Shown here one piece after another: positions 24,627 to 32,995 of a DNA stretch of 59,905 nt. The DNA is from Chloroflexota bacterium (GTDB lineage: Bacteria; Chloroflexota; Dehalococcoidia; UBA2979), in assembly GCA_016875635.1 (NCBI GenBank), contig VGPD01000009.1, forward strand, positions 1 through 59,905, given 5' to 3'. Made by a program: the position numbers and the translations under genes. Within the stretch, counting starts at the first letter, position 1, and every line of letters starts with the position of its first letter. Below the pieces are notes generated by a model. It was not told the DNA's origin. It saw only the letters and a program-made list of their open reading frames with translations, and did not search any database.

Positions 24627-25892
24627 ATGGCCCGCGATCCGGTAGTTCGGCCCGTCACTCAAGGCGAGGCCTCTGGCCCGACCGGCCCACGCGAAGTCGG
24701 CACATTCGAGGCATTCAGGGACCGGGATTTTCGGCTGCTCTGGGCAGGCACCTCCAGTCTCGGGTTCAGTCAGTGGGGCCAGCAGATCGGCCTCAACTGG
24801 CTCGTTTATATGCTCACGGACTCGGCCGTCGAACTGGGAAAGGTCGCGTTCGTCGGTGGCATTCTCTCTCTCCTCCTCGGCCCGTTTGCCGGGCTGCTGG
24901 CGGACCGATATCCCCGTCGGGCCATCATGATCGGGACCAGCGCCATCGGCTCATTGCAGGCCGCCGTCCTCGCGGTACTCGTGCTCACCGACACTGTGCA
25001 GGTATGGCACGCATACGCCTTTGCGATTGTGTCGTCGATCATGAACACGGCGACGGGCCCCGCGCAGCAGGCGTACGTACACGACATCTCGACACCCGAG
25101 TCCCTGACGAACGCGATCGCGCTCAACTCCGTCGCCCAGAATGTGTCGAGGATCATCGGGCCACCCCTCACGGGCGTGATCGTCGCGTGGAACGTCGGCG
25201 CGGCTTTCGTCATGGTGGCGGCGATGCGCGGTATCTCGATGCTCACGGCGATGGCGCTCAGGTCGCGCAACCAACAGCCTCGCGAGCGAGGGCTGAACCC
25301 TGTCACCGAGGTGTTTGACGGTTTTCGCTACCTGGCGAGCGAGAGCCGGCTGATGCTCCTGCTGATCATGAATGCGCTGCCCTCGCTCTTCGTCATTCCG
25401 TACCTGTCGTTTATGCCCATCTTCGCGAAGGAGGTCTTCCACGGCGGATCTCGCGAGTACGGTTGGCTCGTCTCGATGCTCGCGATCGGTTCGATCATCG
25501 GGCTGCTCGCGCTCGCCCGCGCCGGTGACGTGCGCCACAAGGGGCGCTATCTGCTGGGCGGCGAGATCATGTACGTCGTCCTGGTGGTGAGCTTCACGCG
25601 CATGGACATCTTCCTTGCGGCACTCGCCTGTCTCGCGACCGCAGGCCTGTTCCATAGCGTGGCACGGGCGGTGAACACCAGCATGTTCCAGACGAGCGTC
25701 CGGTCGGACATGCGCGGCCGGGGGATGGCCGCGTTCAACATGGGGTCTGGCCTGACCCCGATCGGGACGATCTCGATGACGTTTCTCGTCACTCGCCTCG
25801 GTGTCCAGGATGGCGTCATGGCGTCTCAGTTGATCTGTGGGGCCGGCGTCCTGCTGGTCCTGATCTTCGGGCGTTCCGTCCGCCGGTCCTGA
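24627..25892 (+). CDS. MFS transporter (DHA3/EntS-like)
   Basis: 421 residues, about 12 TM helices, preceded by a 30-residue polar N-terminus. FEAFRDRDFRLLWAGTSSLGFSQWGQQI is the usual DHA3 start, with GLLADRYPRRAIMIG as motif A and a second-half counterpart RAGDVRHKGRYLLGG. Family members export macrolides, siderophores or drugs. Single gene; a perfect hairpin terminator follows at 25966. Confidence 0.85.
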   Translation: MARDPVVRPVTQGEASGPTGPREVGTFEAFRDRDFRLLWAGTSSLGFSQWGQQIGLNWLVYMLTDSAVELGKVAFVGGILSLLLGPFAGLLADRYPRRAIMIGTSAIGSLQAAVLAVLVLTDTVQVWHAYAFAIVSSIMNTATGPAQQAYVHDISTPESLTNAIALNSVAQNVSRIIGPPLTGVIVAWNVGAAFVMVAAMRGISMLTAMALRSRNQQPRERGLNPVTEVFDGFRYLASESRLMLLLIMNALPSLFVIPYLSFMPIFAKEVFHGGSREYGWLVSMLAIGSIIGLLALARAGDVRHKGRYLLGGEIMYVVLVVSFTRMDIFLAALACLATAGLFHSVARAVNTSMFQTSVRSDMRGRGMAAFNMGSGLTPIGTISMTFLVTRLGVQDGVMASQLICGAGVLLVLIFGRSVRRS

Positions 25893-25965
25893 AGGGCTGC
25901 GGCAATGCTGGGAATGTGACCGGGGCCGAGCGGTCGATGCCTCGGAGTTCCGTCGATGGGGAACA

Positions 25966-25992
25966 GAGACCCCGCCGAAAAGGCGGGGTCTC
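25966..25992. terminator. Hairpin terminator
   Basis: Arms GAGACCCCGCC and GGCGGGGTCTC with GAAAA loop, 74 bp after the MFS stop. Textbook stem; no strong T tract. Confidence 0.7.
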
Positions 25993-26280
25993 CGGGTTGC
26001 GAAGTGTTCTTTCGTTGACCGCGATAACGGGTTCTCTAGGAACTCATGACCAGACGAGCGCGCCTGGCCACTCAGTTATACGCGGGTACCGATTTGGCTT
26101 CGTACCCTAGGTTGGGCGATGGCACTCCACTCCAACTGCGCTCCCTGACTGGGATCCATCTCCATTCCCAAATCACAGAGTAGTGTTCGTGAGCGCGGAT
26201 ACCGAGGGGCAAACGTCCTGCCATTCTGGGGACTTCGGGGCTCGCACCGGTCGACGACGGTGTCGTGAGCCGAGGCGCTC
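25993..26280. other. Gene-free intergenic stretch
   Basis: I see no credible gene, tRNA or repeat here. The base composition is less GC-rich than its surroundings, consistent with non-coding DNA between the MFS terminator and the 3' end of the MFS/Prs chimera. Confidence 0.5.
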
Positions 26281-27189
26281 TCAGGTGCGCGCTTCCAGAT
26301 CGTCGAGCGCAGTTTCTGCGTGGAGCCGTCTCACTGTCTCGGTGAGGAGCGGGCCGATTTCGACGACACGGGCCGACAGTCGGGCGAACCGCGGTTGTAG
26401 TGTGTCCGTGACCCAGACATGCCCGATCTCGGGTGTACCGAGGCGTTCCTCAGCGGGCCCCACGAGAACTGCGTGCGTTGCCGCGACGAGAAACGGTGGG
26501 AGCGCACCGGCCTGGATCAGGGCGCTGACAGCCGCCTCGATCGTCCCGCCGGTCGTGATCATGTCGTCAACAATCAAGGCATGTCGCCCGGCAACATCGC
26601 CTGCGACCGCCTGCACGCGTACCTCGCTGCCGGACAGTCGCTGCTTCCGGACCACGGCGACCGGCAAGTCGAGCGCCAGGGCCGCCACGCCGGCGCCAGC
26701 CAGAGCGAGACGCCAGTCCCCCAGCGTCGACAGGAGGCCGCCGAAGCCTGGCCCGACGAATGCCCCGGCACCGAGTGCGCTGTGATAGCGGGCGCTCGCT
26801 CTGCCTCGGTGCTCAGGTGCGGCGGCGTCGAGGATCACCGTCAGGCCCACGGTCGACGTAATCGCCGAGCCGATGCCCGAGATCGCACGGGCCAGCATGA
26901 AGGTCTGCAGGTCGTTCGACCAGGCGGCGATCAGGCTGCCGCCGCAGACGGCCAGACTGCCAACCAGGAGGACCAGAGCCCTCGGGTATCTTTCGGCGGC
27001 CAGGCCGGCTGGTAGGTCGGCGGCCAGTCGCGCGATGGCGAACGCGCCGACGCCCCAGGCAATGGCACCGTAGGAGACACCGAGGTCGCGCTGAATGTCC
27101 TTCAGCATCGGCGAGATGACGCCCAGACTGAGCATCACGAGGAAGACGTTCGAGTAGACCGCGAACGGACCCAGGCGGTGCATCTTCAC
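26281..27189 (-). CDS. In-frame chimera: MFS N-terminal half fused to PRPP-synthetase C-terminal half
   Basis: 302 residues from ATG 27189. Residues 1 to about 172 are the first six TM helices of an MFS carrier (VFLVMLSLGVISPMLKDIQ, GLAAERYPRALVLLVG, ARAISGIGSAITSTVGLTV, GPGFGGLLSTLGDWR). From about residue 175 the sequence is the C-terminal part of a ribose-phosphate pyrophosphokinase: LDLPVAVVRKQR, the PRPP loop ALIVDDMITTGGTIEAA, AATHAVLVGPAEERL, VWVTDTLQP and IGPLLTETVRRLH. The crossover is near 26664. The carrier lacks its second six helices and Prs lacks its ATP-binding N-terminal half, so neither activity should survive. Confidence 0.72.
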   Translation of the reverse strand: MKMHRLGPFAVYSNVFLVMLSLGVISPMLKDIQRDLGVSYGAIAWGVGAFAIARLAADLPAGLAAERYPRALVLLVGSLAVCGGSLIAAWSNDLQTFMLARAISGIGSAITSTVGLTVILDAAAPEHRGRASARYHSALGAGAFVGPGFGGLLSTLGDWRLALAGAGVAALALDLPVAVVRKQRLSGSEVRVQAVAGDVAGRHALIVDDMITTGGTIEAAVSALIQAGALPPFLVAATHAVLVGPAEERLGTPEIGHVWVTDTLQPRFARLSARVVEIGPLLTETVRRLHAETALDDLEART

Positions 27190-27252
27190 GCGGCTGTCCT
27201 GGGATCTCGGCTAACCACCGTGAGGCGAAGGCGAGCGCCAACGGTCGGACAG

Positions 27253-27480
27253 TCAGACGGACACGGTCGTGTCCACATGCTGGCAGAAGCCGGTGACCAC
27301 GCGGTTGAACTGTTCCGGGTTCTCCCGGAAGGTGTAGTGGCCACCCTCGTTGAAGATGTGCAGCTCAGTCCACGAGGTCTTCGGGGCGATCACGTCGAAC
27401 AGCGGCGGCGCCCAGCGCACCGGTGCGGACTGGTCGTTGTAGTCCCACAGCATCAGCACCGGTGCGGGCAGGCGAAGAGA
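27253..27480 (-). pseudogene. Alpha/beta hydrolase, C-terminal fragment
   Basis: About 75 residues of an alpha/beta hydrolase tail: RLPAPVLMLWDYNDQSAP (acid loop), ELHIFNEGGHYTFRENPEQFNRVVTGFC (catalytic His in GGH, C-terminal helix), stop at 27253. The nucleophile domain is absent. Upstream the similarity stops abruptly at about 27480, where an unrelated plus-strand frame begins. Confidence 0.65.
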
Positions 27481-27743
27481 TGACGGCCACCTCGGGTGCG
27501 ACCGTGAAAGTGACGAAGGGGACGCCGTCCGTCGCTGCGCCGGCGGGTGGTGTGGCCGTCGCTTATGACGTCGCGATCTCCGCGGGTAGCCTCACCATGA
27601 CGATGCGCCTGGAGACCTATGCGTGGTCATCGAGCAACGCGCTCGCAGGGGGGACTCTCTCAGGAGGGAAGGACGTGATCACGCCGGCACTGGTCACGGC
27701 GGCTGTGACGAAGATGCAGGCGTCGATGGCGGCTGCACGGTAA
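27480..27743 (+). pseudogene. Unrecognised hypothetical, probably a C-terminal fragment
   Basis: 87 residues from ATG 27480 (MTATSGATVKVTKGTPSVAAPAGGVAVAYDVAISAG ...). Low-complexity Thr/Ala/Ser-rich with beta-like alternation, ending in a hydrophilic helix before a terminator. No family recognised. Its start abuts the alpha/beta hydrolase breakpoint exactly, so I suspect it is the 3' end of a longer gene rather than a complete one. Confidence 0.4.
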
Positions 27744-27769
27744 GGGGAACCCGCGCTGATGGACCCGAG

Positions 27770-27791
27770 AGGCCCGCCGTCAGGCGGGCTT
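27770..27791 (+). terminator. Hairpin terminator with T-rich tail
   Basis: A short GC stem (GGCCCGCC / GGCGGGCT, one wobble) with GTCA loop followed by TTCTCCTTTG, 27 bp after the upstream stop. It isolates the SOS operon from upstream transcription. Confidence 0.65.
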
Positions 27792-27881
27792 TCTCCTTTG
27801 CCAAGTGGCTGAGGCAGGCTCTGCGGAGCGAGTCGTCACGTCCGAGGATTCAAGCCCTGAGCGACATAACTGTCATGGATA

Positions 27882-27893
27882 GAACTTGTGTTC
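27882..27893. promoter_or_regulatory. LexA/SOS box of the GAAC-N4-GTTC type
   Basis: GAACTTGTGTTC is a perfect match to the Gram-positive/actinobacterial (DinR) LexA operator core. It is centred about 42 bp before the imuB start codon, the expected place for repression of the mutagenesis cassette. Binding is inferred from position and the known SOS control of imuB-dnaE2 operons. Confidence 0.78.
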
Positions 27894-27928
27894 TGATACC
27901 ATCACCTCGCCTCTTGGTGGGGGAACCA

Positions 27929-29146
27929 ATGCCTACAGCACAACCCGACGTTCAATCCCGATCTGTCGCCTGTCTGGCGATCCCTTCGCTCGCGCTCCAT
28001 TCCGAACTGGTGGAGCGTCCTGGCCTCGCCGGAGCCCCTGTCGCACTGAGTGACGAGGCACGTTCGCGGGTGGTCGAGGTCACGCGAGAAGCACGGCTCC
28101 GCGGTGTGCGGGCAGGGATGACGCTCCGCGATGCGGTGGGGCTGTGTCCCACGCTGAGCATCCTCGAAGCCCGGTCGGCGCTCGTCGCGCAGTACGCCGA
28201 GGCGCTGGTTGAGGCGATGAGTGCGGTGAGCCCCTTCGTCGAGGAATCCGAACAGGGGGTCGTCTTCGCTGACCTGCGCGGGACCGACGGCCTGTACCCG
28301 CGTGTCGAAGACGTGCGCCGGGCGGTTTTTGCCGGTGTGCCACCCCGATTGAGTCCGCAACTGGGGATCGCCGGGGCCAGGTTTACGGCGTATGTGGCTG
28401 CGAGACGCGCGGAGCCATCCGATGCTGTTCATGTGCCGGCGCAACATGCTGCTGGTTTCCTGGCATCGGAGCCCATCGCGCGTCTCCCATTGCCGGTTGA
28501 AGAGATCGAGCGACTGCGGATGCTGGGGATATCAACCTGCGGTGAGTTCGCCGCATTCCCACGTCACGCGGTCGAGGCGCAGTTCGGATTCGAGGGTGGC
28601 GTCGCGTGGCTGGCCGCGCGTGGTGAAGACCCACGGCCCGTGCGCCCTCGGCCCTGGGTGCGTGAGCGGGTCGTCGAGGTCGCCCAGGCAGACCCGCCCC
28701 TCGTCAGCCGCGAGGCGATCCTGCACGCGCTGGAGCAGATGCTCGGCCGTGCCCTGCGCCAGCCGAGGGCTGCACATCGGTTTGTCCGTCTGATCCGGCT
28801 GCGTGTGGAGACTGAGCGCGGAGCGCTCTGGGAGCGTGAGCAGGCTCTGCGGGAACCGCTTGGTGACCGTGGGCGCCTGTGGACGGTGTTCCGCACGCTG
28901 GTGGAGTACGCCGAGTTCCCCGGCCCGCTCTCACTCGTGACCCTCGAACTTGGCGGGCTGACTGAGGAAAGCGGCCGGCAGCACAGCCTCTTCGTCGAGC
29001 AGATGCGTCGCCGCGAACAGCTCGACGAGATGGTGCGCCATCTGAAGGTGCGGTTCGGCGAGTCGCCACTGGCGCGTGTCGTCGAGGTGGAGCCGTGGCA
29101 CCGGCTGCCGGAATACCGACGTGCCTTGCTGGAGTACGACCCGTGA
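27929..29146 (+). CDS. imuB: ImuB-like Y-family polymerase homologue
   Basis: 405 residues from ATG 27929; an in-frame ATG at 27875 would put the SOS box inside the gene, so the inner start is preferred. The fold begins VACLAIPSLALHSELVERPGLAGAPVAL, then EEVTREARLRGVRAGMTLRDA and VFADLRGTDGLYPR. The catalytic Asp of active Y-family polymerases (DMDxFF) is replaced in LAIPSLALHSE, as in ImuB, which is a scaffold rather than a polymerase. The helix-hairpin-helix region near LRMLGISTCGEFAAFPRHAVEAQFG is intact. Coupled to DUF6504 and dnaE2 downstream. No imuA-like gene is visible. Confidence 0.85.
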   Translation: MPTAQPDVQSRSVACLAIPSLALHSELVERPGLAGAPVALSDEARSRVVEVTREARLRGVRAGMTLRDAVGLCPTLSILEARSALVAQYAEALVEAMSAVSPFVEESEQGVVFADLRGTDGLYPRVEDVRRAVFAGVPPRLSPQLGIAGARFTAYVAARRAEPSDAVHVPAQHAAGFLASEPIARLPLPVEEIERLRMLGISTCGEFAAFPRHAVEAQFGFEGGVAWLAARGEDPRPVRPRPWVRERVVEVAQADPPLVSREAILHALEQMLGRALRQPRAAHRFVRLIRLRVETERGALWEREQALREPLGDRGRLWTVFRTLVEYAEFPGPLSLVTLELGGLTEESGRQHSLFVEQMRRREQLDEMVRHLKVRFGESPLARVVEVEPWHRLPEYRRALLEYDP

Positions 29147-29451
29147 GGCCGTCCATTGCCAGGCCATCGCTTCGTCCGATCGGACTGCCGCGACCGGTGG
29201 GCGTCCGCGTGGATCGCGACAGCCTTCCACGGGCGCTCGTCCGGACTGACGCGCGCGGCAATCGTGGTGTCGAGGCACGTGTCGAGAGCGTCGAAGAGAT
29301 ATGGCGTGTTGCCGAGGCGTGGTGGCGTGAGGCGGCACAGGCGCGCACGTACTATCGCGTCATCCTGGAAGGTGGCCGCCCGTCCACACTGTTTCGCGAC
29401 GATGACTCCGGTGCCTGGTTCGAACAGCCATACTCAGCAGCCCTCCGATGA
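29143..29451 (+). CDS. DUF6504 family small protein in the SOS cassette
   Basis: 102 residues from GTG 29143, which overlaps the imuB stop (GTGA). Family pattern VESVEEIWRVAEAWWREAAQARTYYRVILEGGRPSTLFRDDDSGAWFEQ. DUF6504 proteins sit between ImuB- and DnaE2-type genes in several GC-rich lineages; the role is unknown but conserved linkage implies a part in the mutasome. Its stop overlaps the dnaE2 start by 4 bp. Probably translationally coupled to both neighbours. Confidence 0.8.
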   Translation: MRPSIARPSLRPIGLPRPVGVRVDRDSLPRALVRTDARGNRGVEARVESVEEIWRVAEAWWREAAQARTYYRVILEGGRPSTLFRDDDSGAWFEQPYSAALR

Positions 29452-32400
29452 GCCCTCACACGGCGGAGTACTCGTGGGAGGCATTCGAGGCGCGCCGGCG
29501 CGCGATCGACGACGTACTCGCCGGCGACACGCCACGCTCGATGGCGTCACGCGGCCCGACCCAGCCGGTCCCGCTCTCCGTCCTCGACGGCGTGCCGTAC
29601 GTCGAACTCCATCTGCATTCGAACTACTCCCTGCTCGAGGGGGCATCGAGTATCGACGAGCTGCTGATCCAGGCGGTGGGCCAGGGGCACCGCGCCCTTG
29701 CGCTGACCGACCACGACGCCATGTATGGCTCGATGGAGTTCGCACGCTCCGCGAAAGAGGCCGGGCTCCGTCCGATCACCGGGCTGGAGCTCTCCATCGA
29801 GGAGGCCGACGGCACTCGTTCCCACATCACCCTGCTTGCGGAGACCCGGCAGGGCTACTCCAACCTCTGTCGCCTCTCCAGTCAGGCGTTTGGGCTTTTT
29901 GAAGGTGAGCAGCCCGACCGCGAAACGCGCCGCCTCGACCCGGTCTTACCCGTCGCTGCCATCGAGGAGCACGCCAGCGGACTCATCCTCCTGACTGGAT
30001 GTCGGGACGGACTCGTCCCCCGCCTGCTCCAGGAGCACCTACTTGAAGAGGCGGAGGCGGCACTCCGCCGCTGGGTCGCGTGGTTCGGACACGCGAACGT
30101 CTTCGTCGAGTTGCAGGACAACTTCGTATTTGGCGACCGCCCGCGCAACCGCGCTCTGGTCGCGCTCGCGGAGCGCGTCAGAGTCGGGGTGGTCGGCACG
30201 GGCGACGTCCACTACCACGAGCCCGACCGCCACCGGTTGCAGGATGTCCTTGTCTCCATCAAGCACCGCAAGACCATCGACGAGTCGCACCGCGAGCGGC
30301 GTCCGAATGCCGAGTTCTACCTCCGGTCGCCGCAGGAGCAGGCGAGTCGTTTTGCCGCGTACCACCCGGAGGCCGCCGCCAACTCCGTCCGTATCGCCCG
30401 TCGCTGTGTGTTCGACCTCACCGAGGACCTTGGCTACTCGCTGCCGTCCCCAGAGATCGAAGGGGGGACGGCGCCGATCGACGAACTGCGCCGCATCTGT
30501 CAGGAACGGTTGGAGCGGAAGTACCTGCTCCATGAACGTCCTGCCGCAGAGGGACGCCTGGAGGACGAGCTCGCGCTGGTCGCACTCAACAACCTCGCCG
30601 GGTTCTTCCTCGTCTACTACGAGGTCATGAAACTGGCCGAAGTGGTGGCGGCAGAGGTGCGCGGGCCCAGCCGGGCACGCAGCGTCACCGAGCTTCCGCC
30701 GGGGCGAGGCCGCGGGTCATCAGTCGCTTCGATCGTGTGCTACCTGATCGGCCTGTCGCATATCGATCCGATCCGCAACCGGCTGAGCGTCGACCGGTTC
30801 CTCAACGACGGCATGCTGTCGCGGCCCGATATCGACCTCGACTTTCCGCGCGACATCCGCGAGCGGCTGATCGAGCGCGTCCACGAGAAGTGGGGACGGG
30901 ACCACGCCGCGCTTGTGGCGATCTTCCCCACCTACCGCATCCGTAGCGCCGTCCGCGACATTGGCAAAGTCCTCGGCCTTCCCGAGGTCGAGGTCGACCG
31001 GCTCGCGAAGCGTGCAAGGCCCTACGACCACGCGACGGGGGTTGGTGAGGAAGTGCAGCGCCAGCGTGGCGTCGTCGATCCCACCGTCGAGTACGGCGAG
31101 GAACGGGCGTGGCGCCATCTCTCGGAGATGGCACATCAACTGGCGGGCTTTCCCCGTCACCTCTCGCAGCATGTGGGTGGCATGGTCATATCCTCTGAGC
31201 CGCTCATCGACTGCGTCCCCTGCCAGCCGGCGCGCTGGCCGAACCGCTACCTCGCCCACTGGGACAAGGACAGCATCGACGACGCACGCATGGTGAAGAT
31301 CGACTTCCTCGGACTCGGCATGCTCTCGGTGGTCGAGGAATGCGTCGATCTCATCGAACGGCACCGCCACATGGTCATCGATCTCTCGCGCAGTCCGGAC
31401 TTCGGGGACCCTGTGATCTACGACGAAATCGGTCGAGGCGACACGGTCGGCGTCTTCCAGATCGAGTCGCGCGCTCAGATCGCCATGCTCCCGCGGACTC
31501 TGCCACGCAGCCTCGATGACCTTACGGTGCAGGTCTCCATCGTCCGCCCTGGTCCCATCGTCGGTGGCGCCGTGAACCCGTACGTCCGGCGTCGAGAGGC
31601 ACGCCGCCGCGATCCCGGTTACGTCGTGGAAATGCCCGCCTGCATCCGCGAAGCCCTTGGTGAGACGCTCGGTGTCGTGTTGTTTCAGGATCAGGTGATC
31701 GAGGTTGCAAAGAAGATGGGCGGCTTCAACGCTGGTGAGGCGGAGACGTTCCGCCGTGCCATGAGCCGCAAGCGCTCGGCGCAGATCATGGAGCAGTACC
31801 GGCAGAAATTCATGACCGGGGCACTCACCCATCCTGATGTCTCCGAGGCCGAAGCGACGAGGATGTTCGAAAACCTCCTCGGCTTCGCGGAGTTCGGCTT
31901 CCCCAAGTCGCACGGCGCGGCATTTGGCCTGCTCGCCTTTCAGTCGACCTGGTTGAAGCATTATTACCCGCCGGAGTACCTCTGTGCCCTTCTCAACGAA
32001 CAGCCGATGGGCTTCTACCCGCCGCACGTCCTCACCAAGGACGCGCAGCGCCACGGCGTGGATATCCGCCGTCCTGACATCAACCGAAGCGACGCCCGTT
32101 GTACGGTCGAAGAGGTCGCCCCTGATGATATGCAGACAGATCTCCGTGGAGCGGTGCGCGTCGGACTTGGTTACGTGAAAGGTGTGGGGGAGGCAGGCGC
32201 GGCCCGCATTGAGCAGGAGCGCCGTCGTTCCGGCCGGTACCGGTCACTGTTCGACTTCGTCCAGCGTACGGGGCTATCGCACGAGGCCTCGACGAACCTC
32301 ATCCGCATCGGCGCCTTCGACGACCTGGGCCTCAACCGCCGTGAACTGATCTGGCAACTCGGTCTGTTCGCCGGCGGCTTCGGGCATGCGGAGTTGCGTC

Positions 32401-32888
32401 GCCCGCGTGACCGCCAGATGAGACTCGACCTCCCTACGGTGCAGGACGAGGTGCGTCTGGCGGATTTCAGCGCCTATCAGCGCATGGCGAGCGACTACGC
32501 AGTGCTGCGCCTGTCGCCAGATAGCCATCCGATGCAATTCCTGCGCCCTGCCCTGGGGGAAGGTGTGGTCTCCAGCCTCCAGCTCTGCTCGATGCCCGCC
32601 GGCGCGCGCGTCGACTTCGCCGGCCTCGTCGTGTGTCGTCAGCAGCCACTGACCGCGAGAGGCATCATCTTCCTGCTCCTGGAAGACGAGTTCGGCATGG
32701 TGAATGCCCTCGTCAGTCGCGCGCTCGTCGAGGCCCATCGCGACGTGGTCCGTACGGCGCCCTTCATGCGGGTGAGCGGCCTTCTCGAAGAGCGTGCGGG
32801 GGAACAGCGCACATTGATCGTGGAATCGCTCGACGAACTGTTTCCGGCGGACGCTCTGGCGATGCCGCGTGGTAAGGAATTTGGGTAA
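29448..32888 (+). CDS. dnaE2: Error-prone DNA polymerase III alpha subunit DnaE2
   Basis: 1146 residues. PHP domain near residues 50-120: YVELHLHSNYSLLEGASSIDELL and LALTDHDAMYGSMEFA. C-family polymerase core: RGPSRARSV, PGRGRGSSVASIVCYLIGLSHIDP and the catalytic-aspartate motif RPDIDLDFPRDIRERLIE. FQDQVIEVAKKMGGF belongs to the conserved C-family core. OB-fold at about 1040-1110 (ARVDFAGLVVCRQQP). Length and lack of the replicative C-terminal extensions fit DnaE2. With ImuB it makes damage-induced translesion synthesis. Ends 20 bp before a strong terminator. Confidence 0.92.
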   Translation: MSPHTAEYSWEAFEARRRAIDDVLAGDTPRSMASRGPTQPVPLSVLDGVPYVELHLHSNYSLLEGASSIDELLIQAVGQGHRALALTDHDAMYGSMEFARSAKEAGLRPITGLELSIEEADGTRSHITLLAETRQGYSNLCRLSSQAFGLFEGEQPDRETRRLDPVLPVAAIEEHASGLILLTGCRDGLVPRLLQEHLLEEAEAALRRWVAWFGHANVFVELQDNFVFGDRPRNRALVALAERVRVGVVGTGDVHYHEPDRHRLQDVLVSIKHRKTIDESHRERRPNAEFYLRSPQEQASRFAAYHPEAAANSVRIARRCVFDLTEDLGYSLPSPEIEGGTAPIDELRRICQERLERKYLLHERPAAEGRLEDELALVALNNLAGFFLVYYEVMKLAEVVAAEVRGPSRARSVTELPPGRGRGSSVASIVCYLIGLSHIDPIRNRLSVDRFLNDGMLSRPDIDLDFPRDIRERLIERVHEKWGRDHAALVAIFPTYRIRSAVRDIGKVLGLPEVEVDRLAKRARPYDHATGVGEEVQRQRGVVDPTVEYGEERAWRHLSEMAHQLAGFPRHLSQHVGGMVISSEPLIDCVPCQPARWPNRYLAHWDKDSIDDARMVKIDFLGLGMLSVVEECVDLIERHRHMVIDLSRSPDFGDPVIYDEIGRGDTVGVFQIESRAQIAMLPRTLPRSLDDLTVQVSIVRPGPIVGGAVNPYVRRREARRRDPGYVVEMPACIREALGETLGVVLFQDQVIEVAKKMGGFNAGEAETFRRAMSRKRSAQIMEQYRQKFMTGALTHPDVSEAEATRMFENLLGFAEFGFPKSHGAAFGLLAFQSTWLKHYYPPEYLCALLNEQPMGFYPPHVLTKDAQRHGVDIRRPDINRSDARCTVEEVAPDDMQTDLRGAVRVGLGYVKGVGEAGAARIEQERRRSGRYRSLFDFVQRTGLSHEASTNLIRIGAFDDLGLNRRELIWQLGLFAGGFGHAELRRPRDRQMRLDLPTVQDEVRLADFSAYQRMASDYAVLRLSPDSHPMQFLRPALGEGVVSSLQLCSMPAGARVDFAGLVVCRQQPLTARGIIFLLLEDEFGMVNALVSRALVEAHRDVVRTAPFMRVSGLLEERAGEQRTLIVESLDELFPADALAMPRGKEFG

Positions 32889-32907
32889 TGGGTCGCCCGC
32901 ACAGGAG

Positions 32908-32945
32908 GACGAAGGGAGCCCGCCATCTGGCGGGCTCCCTTCGTC
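32908..32945. terminator. Hairpin terminator of the imuB-dnaE2 operon
   Basis: A 17-bp perfect stem (32908-32924 and 32929-32945) around ATCT, immediately after dnaE2. It lies between convergent genes and can act for the acyl-CoA dehydrogenase on the minus strand as well. Confidence 0.8.
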
Positions 32946-32995
32946 CAGTACGAGGCGGCACGGGATGCGTGAGCCCGGTCTTCTGCTCCCGCGGG

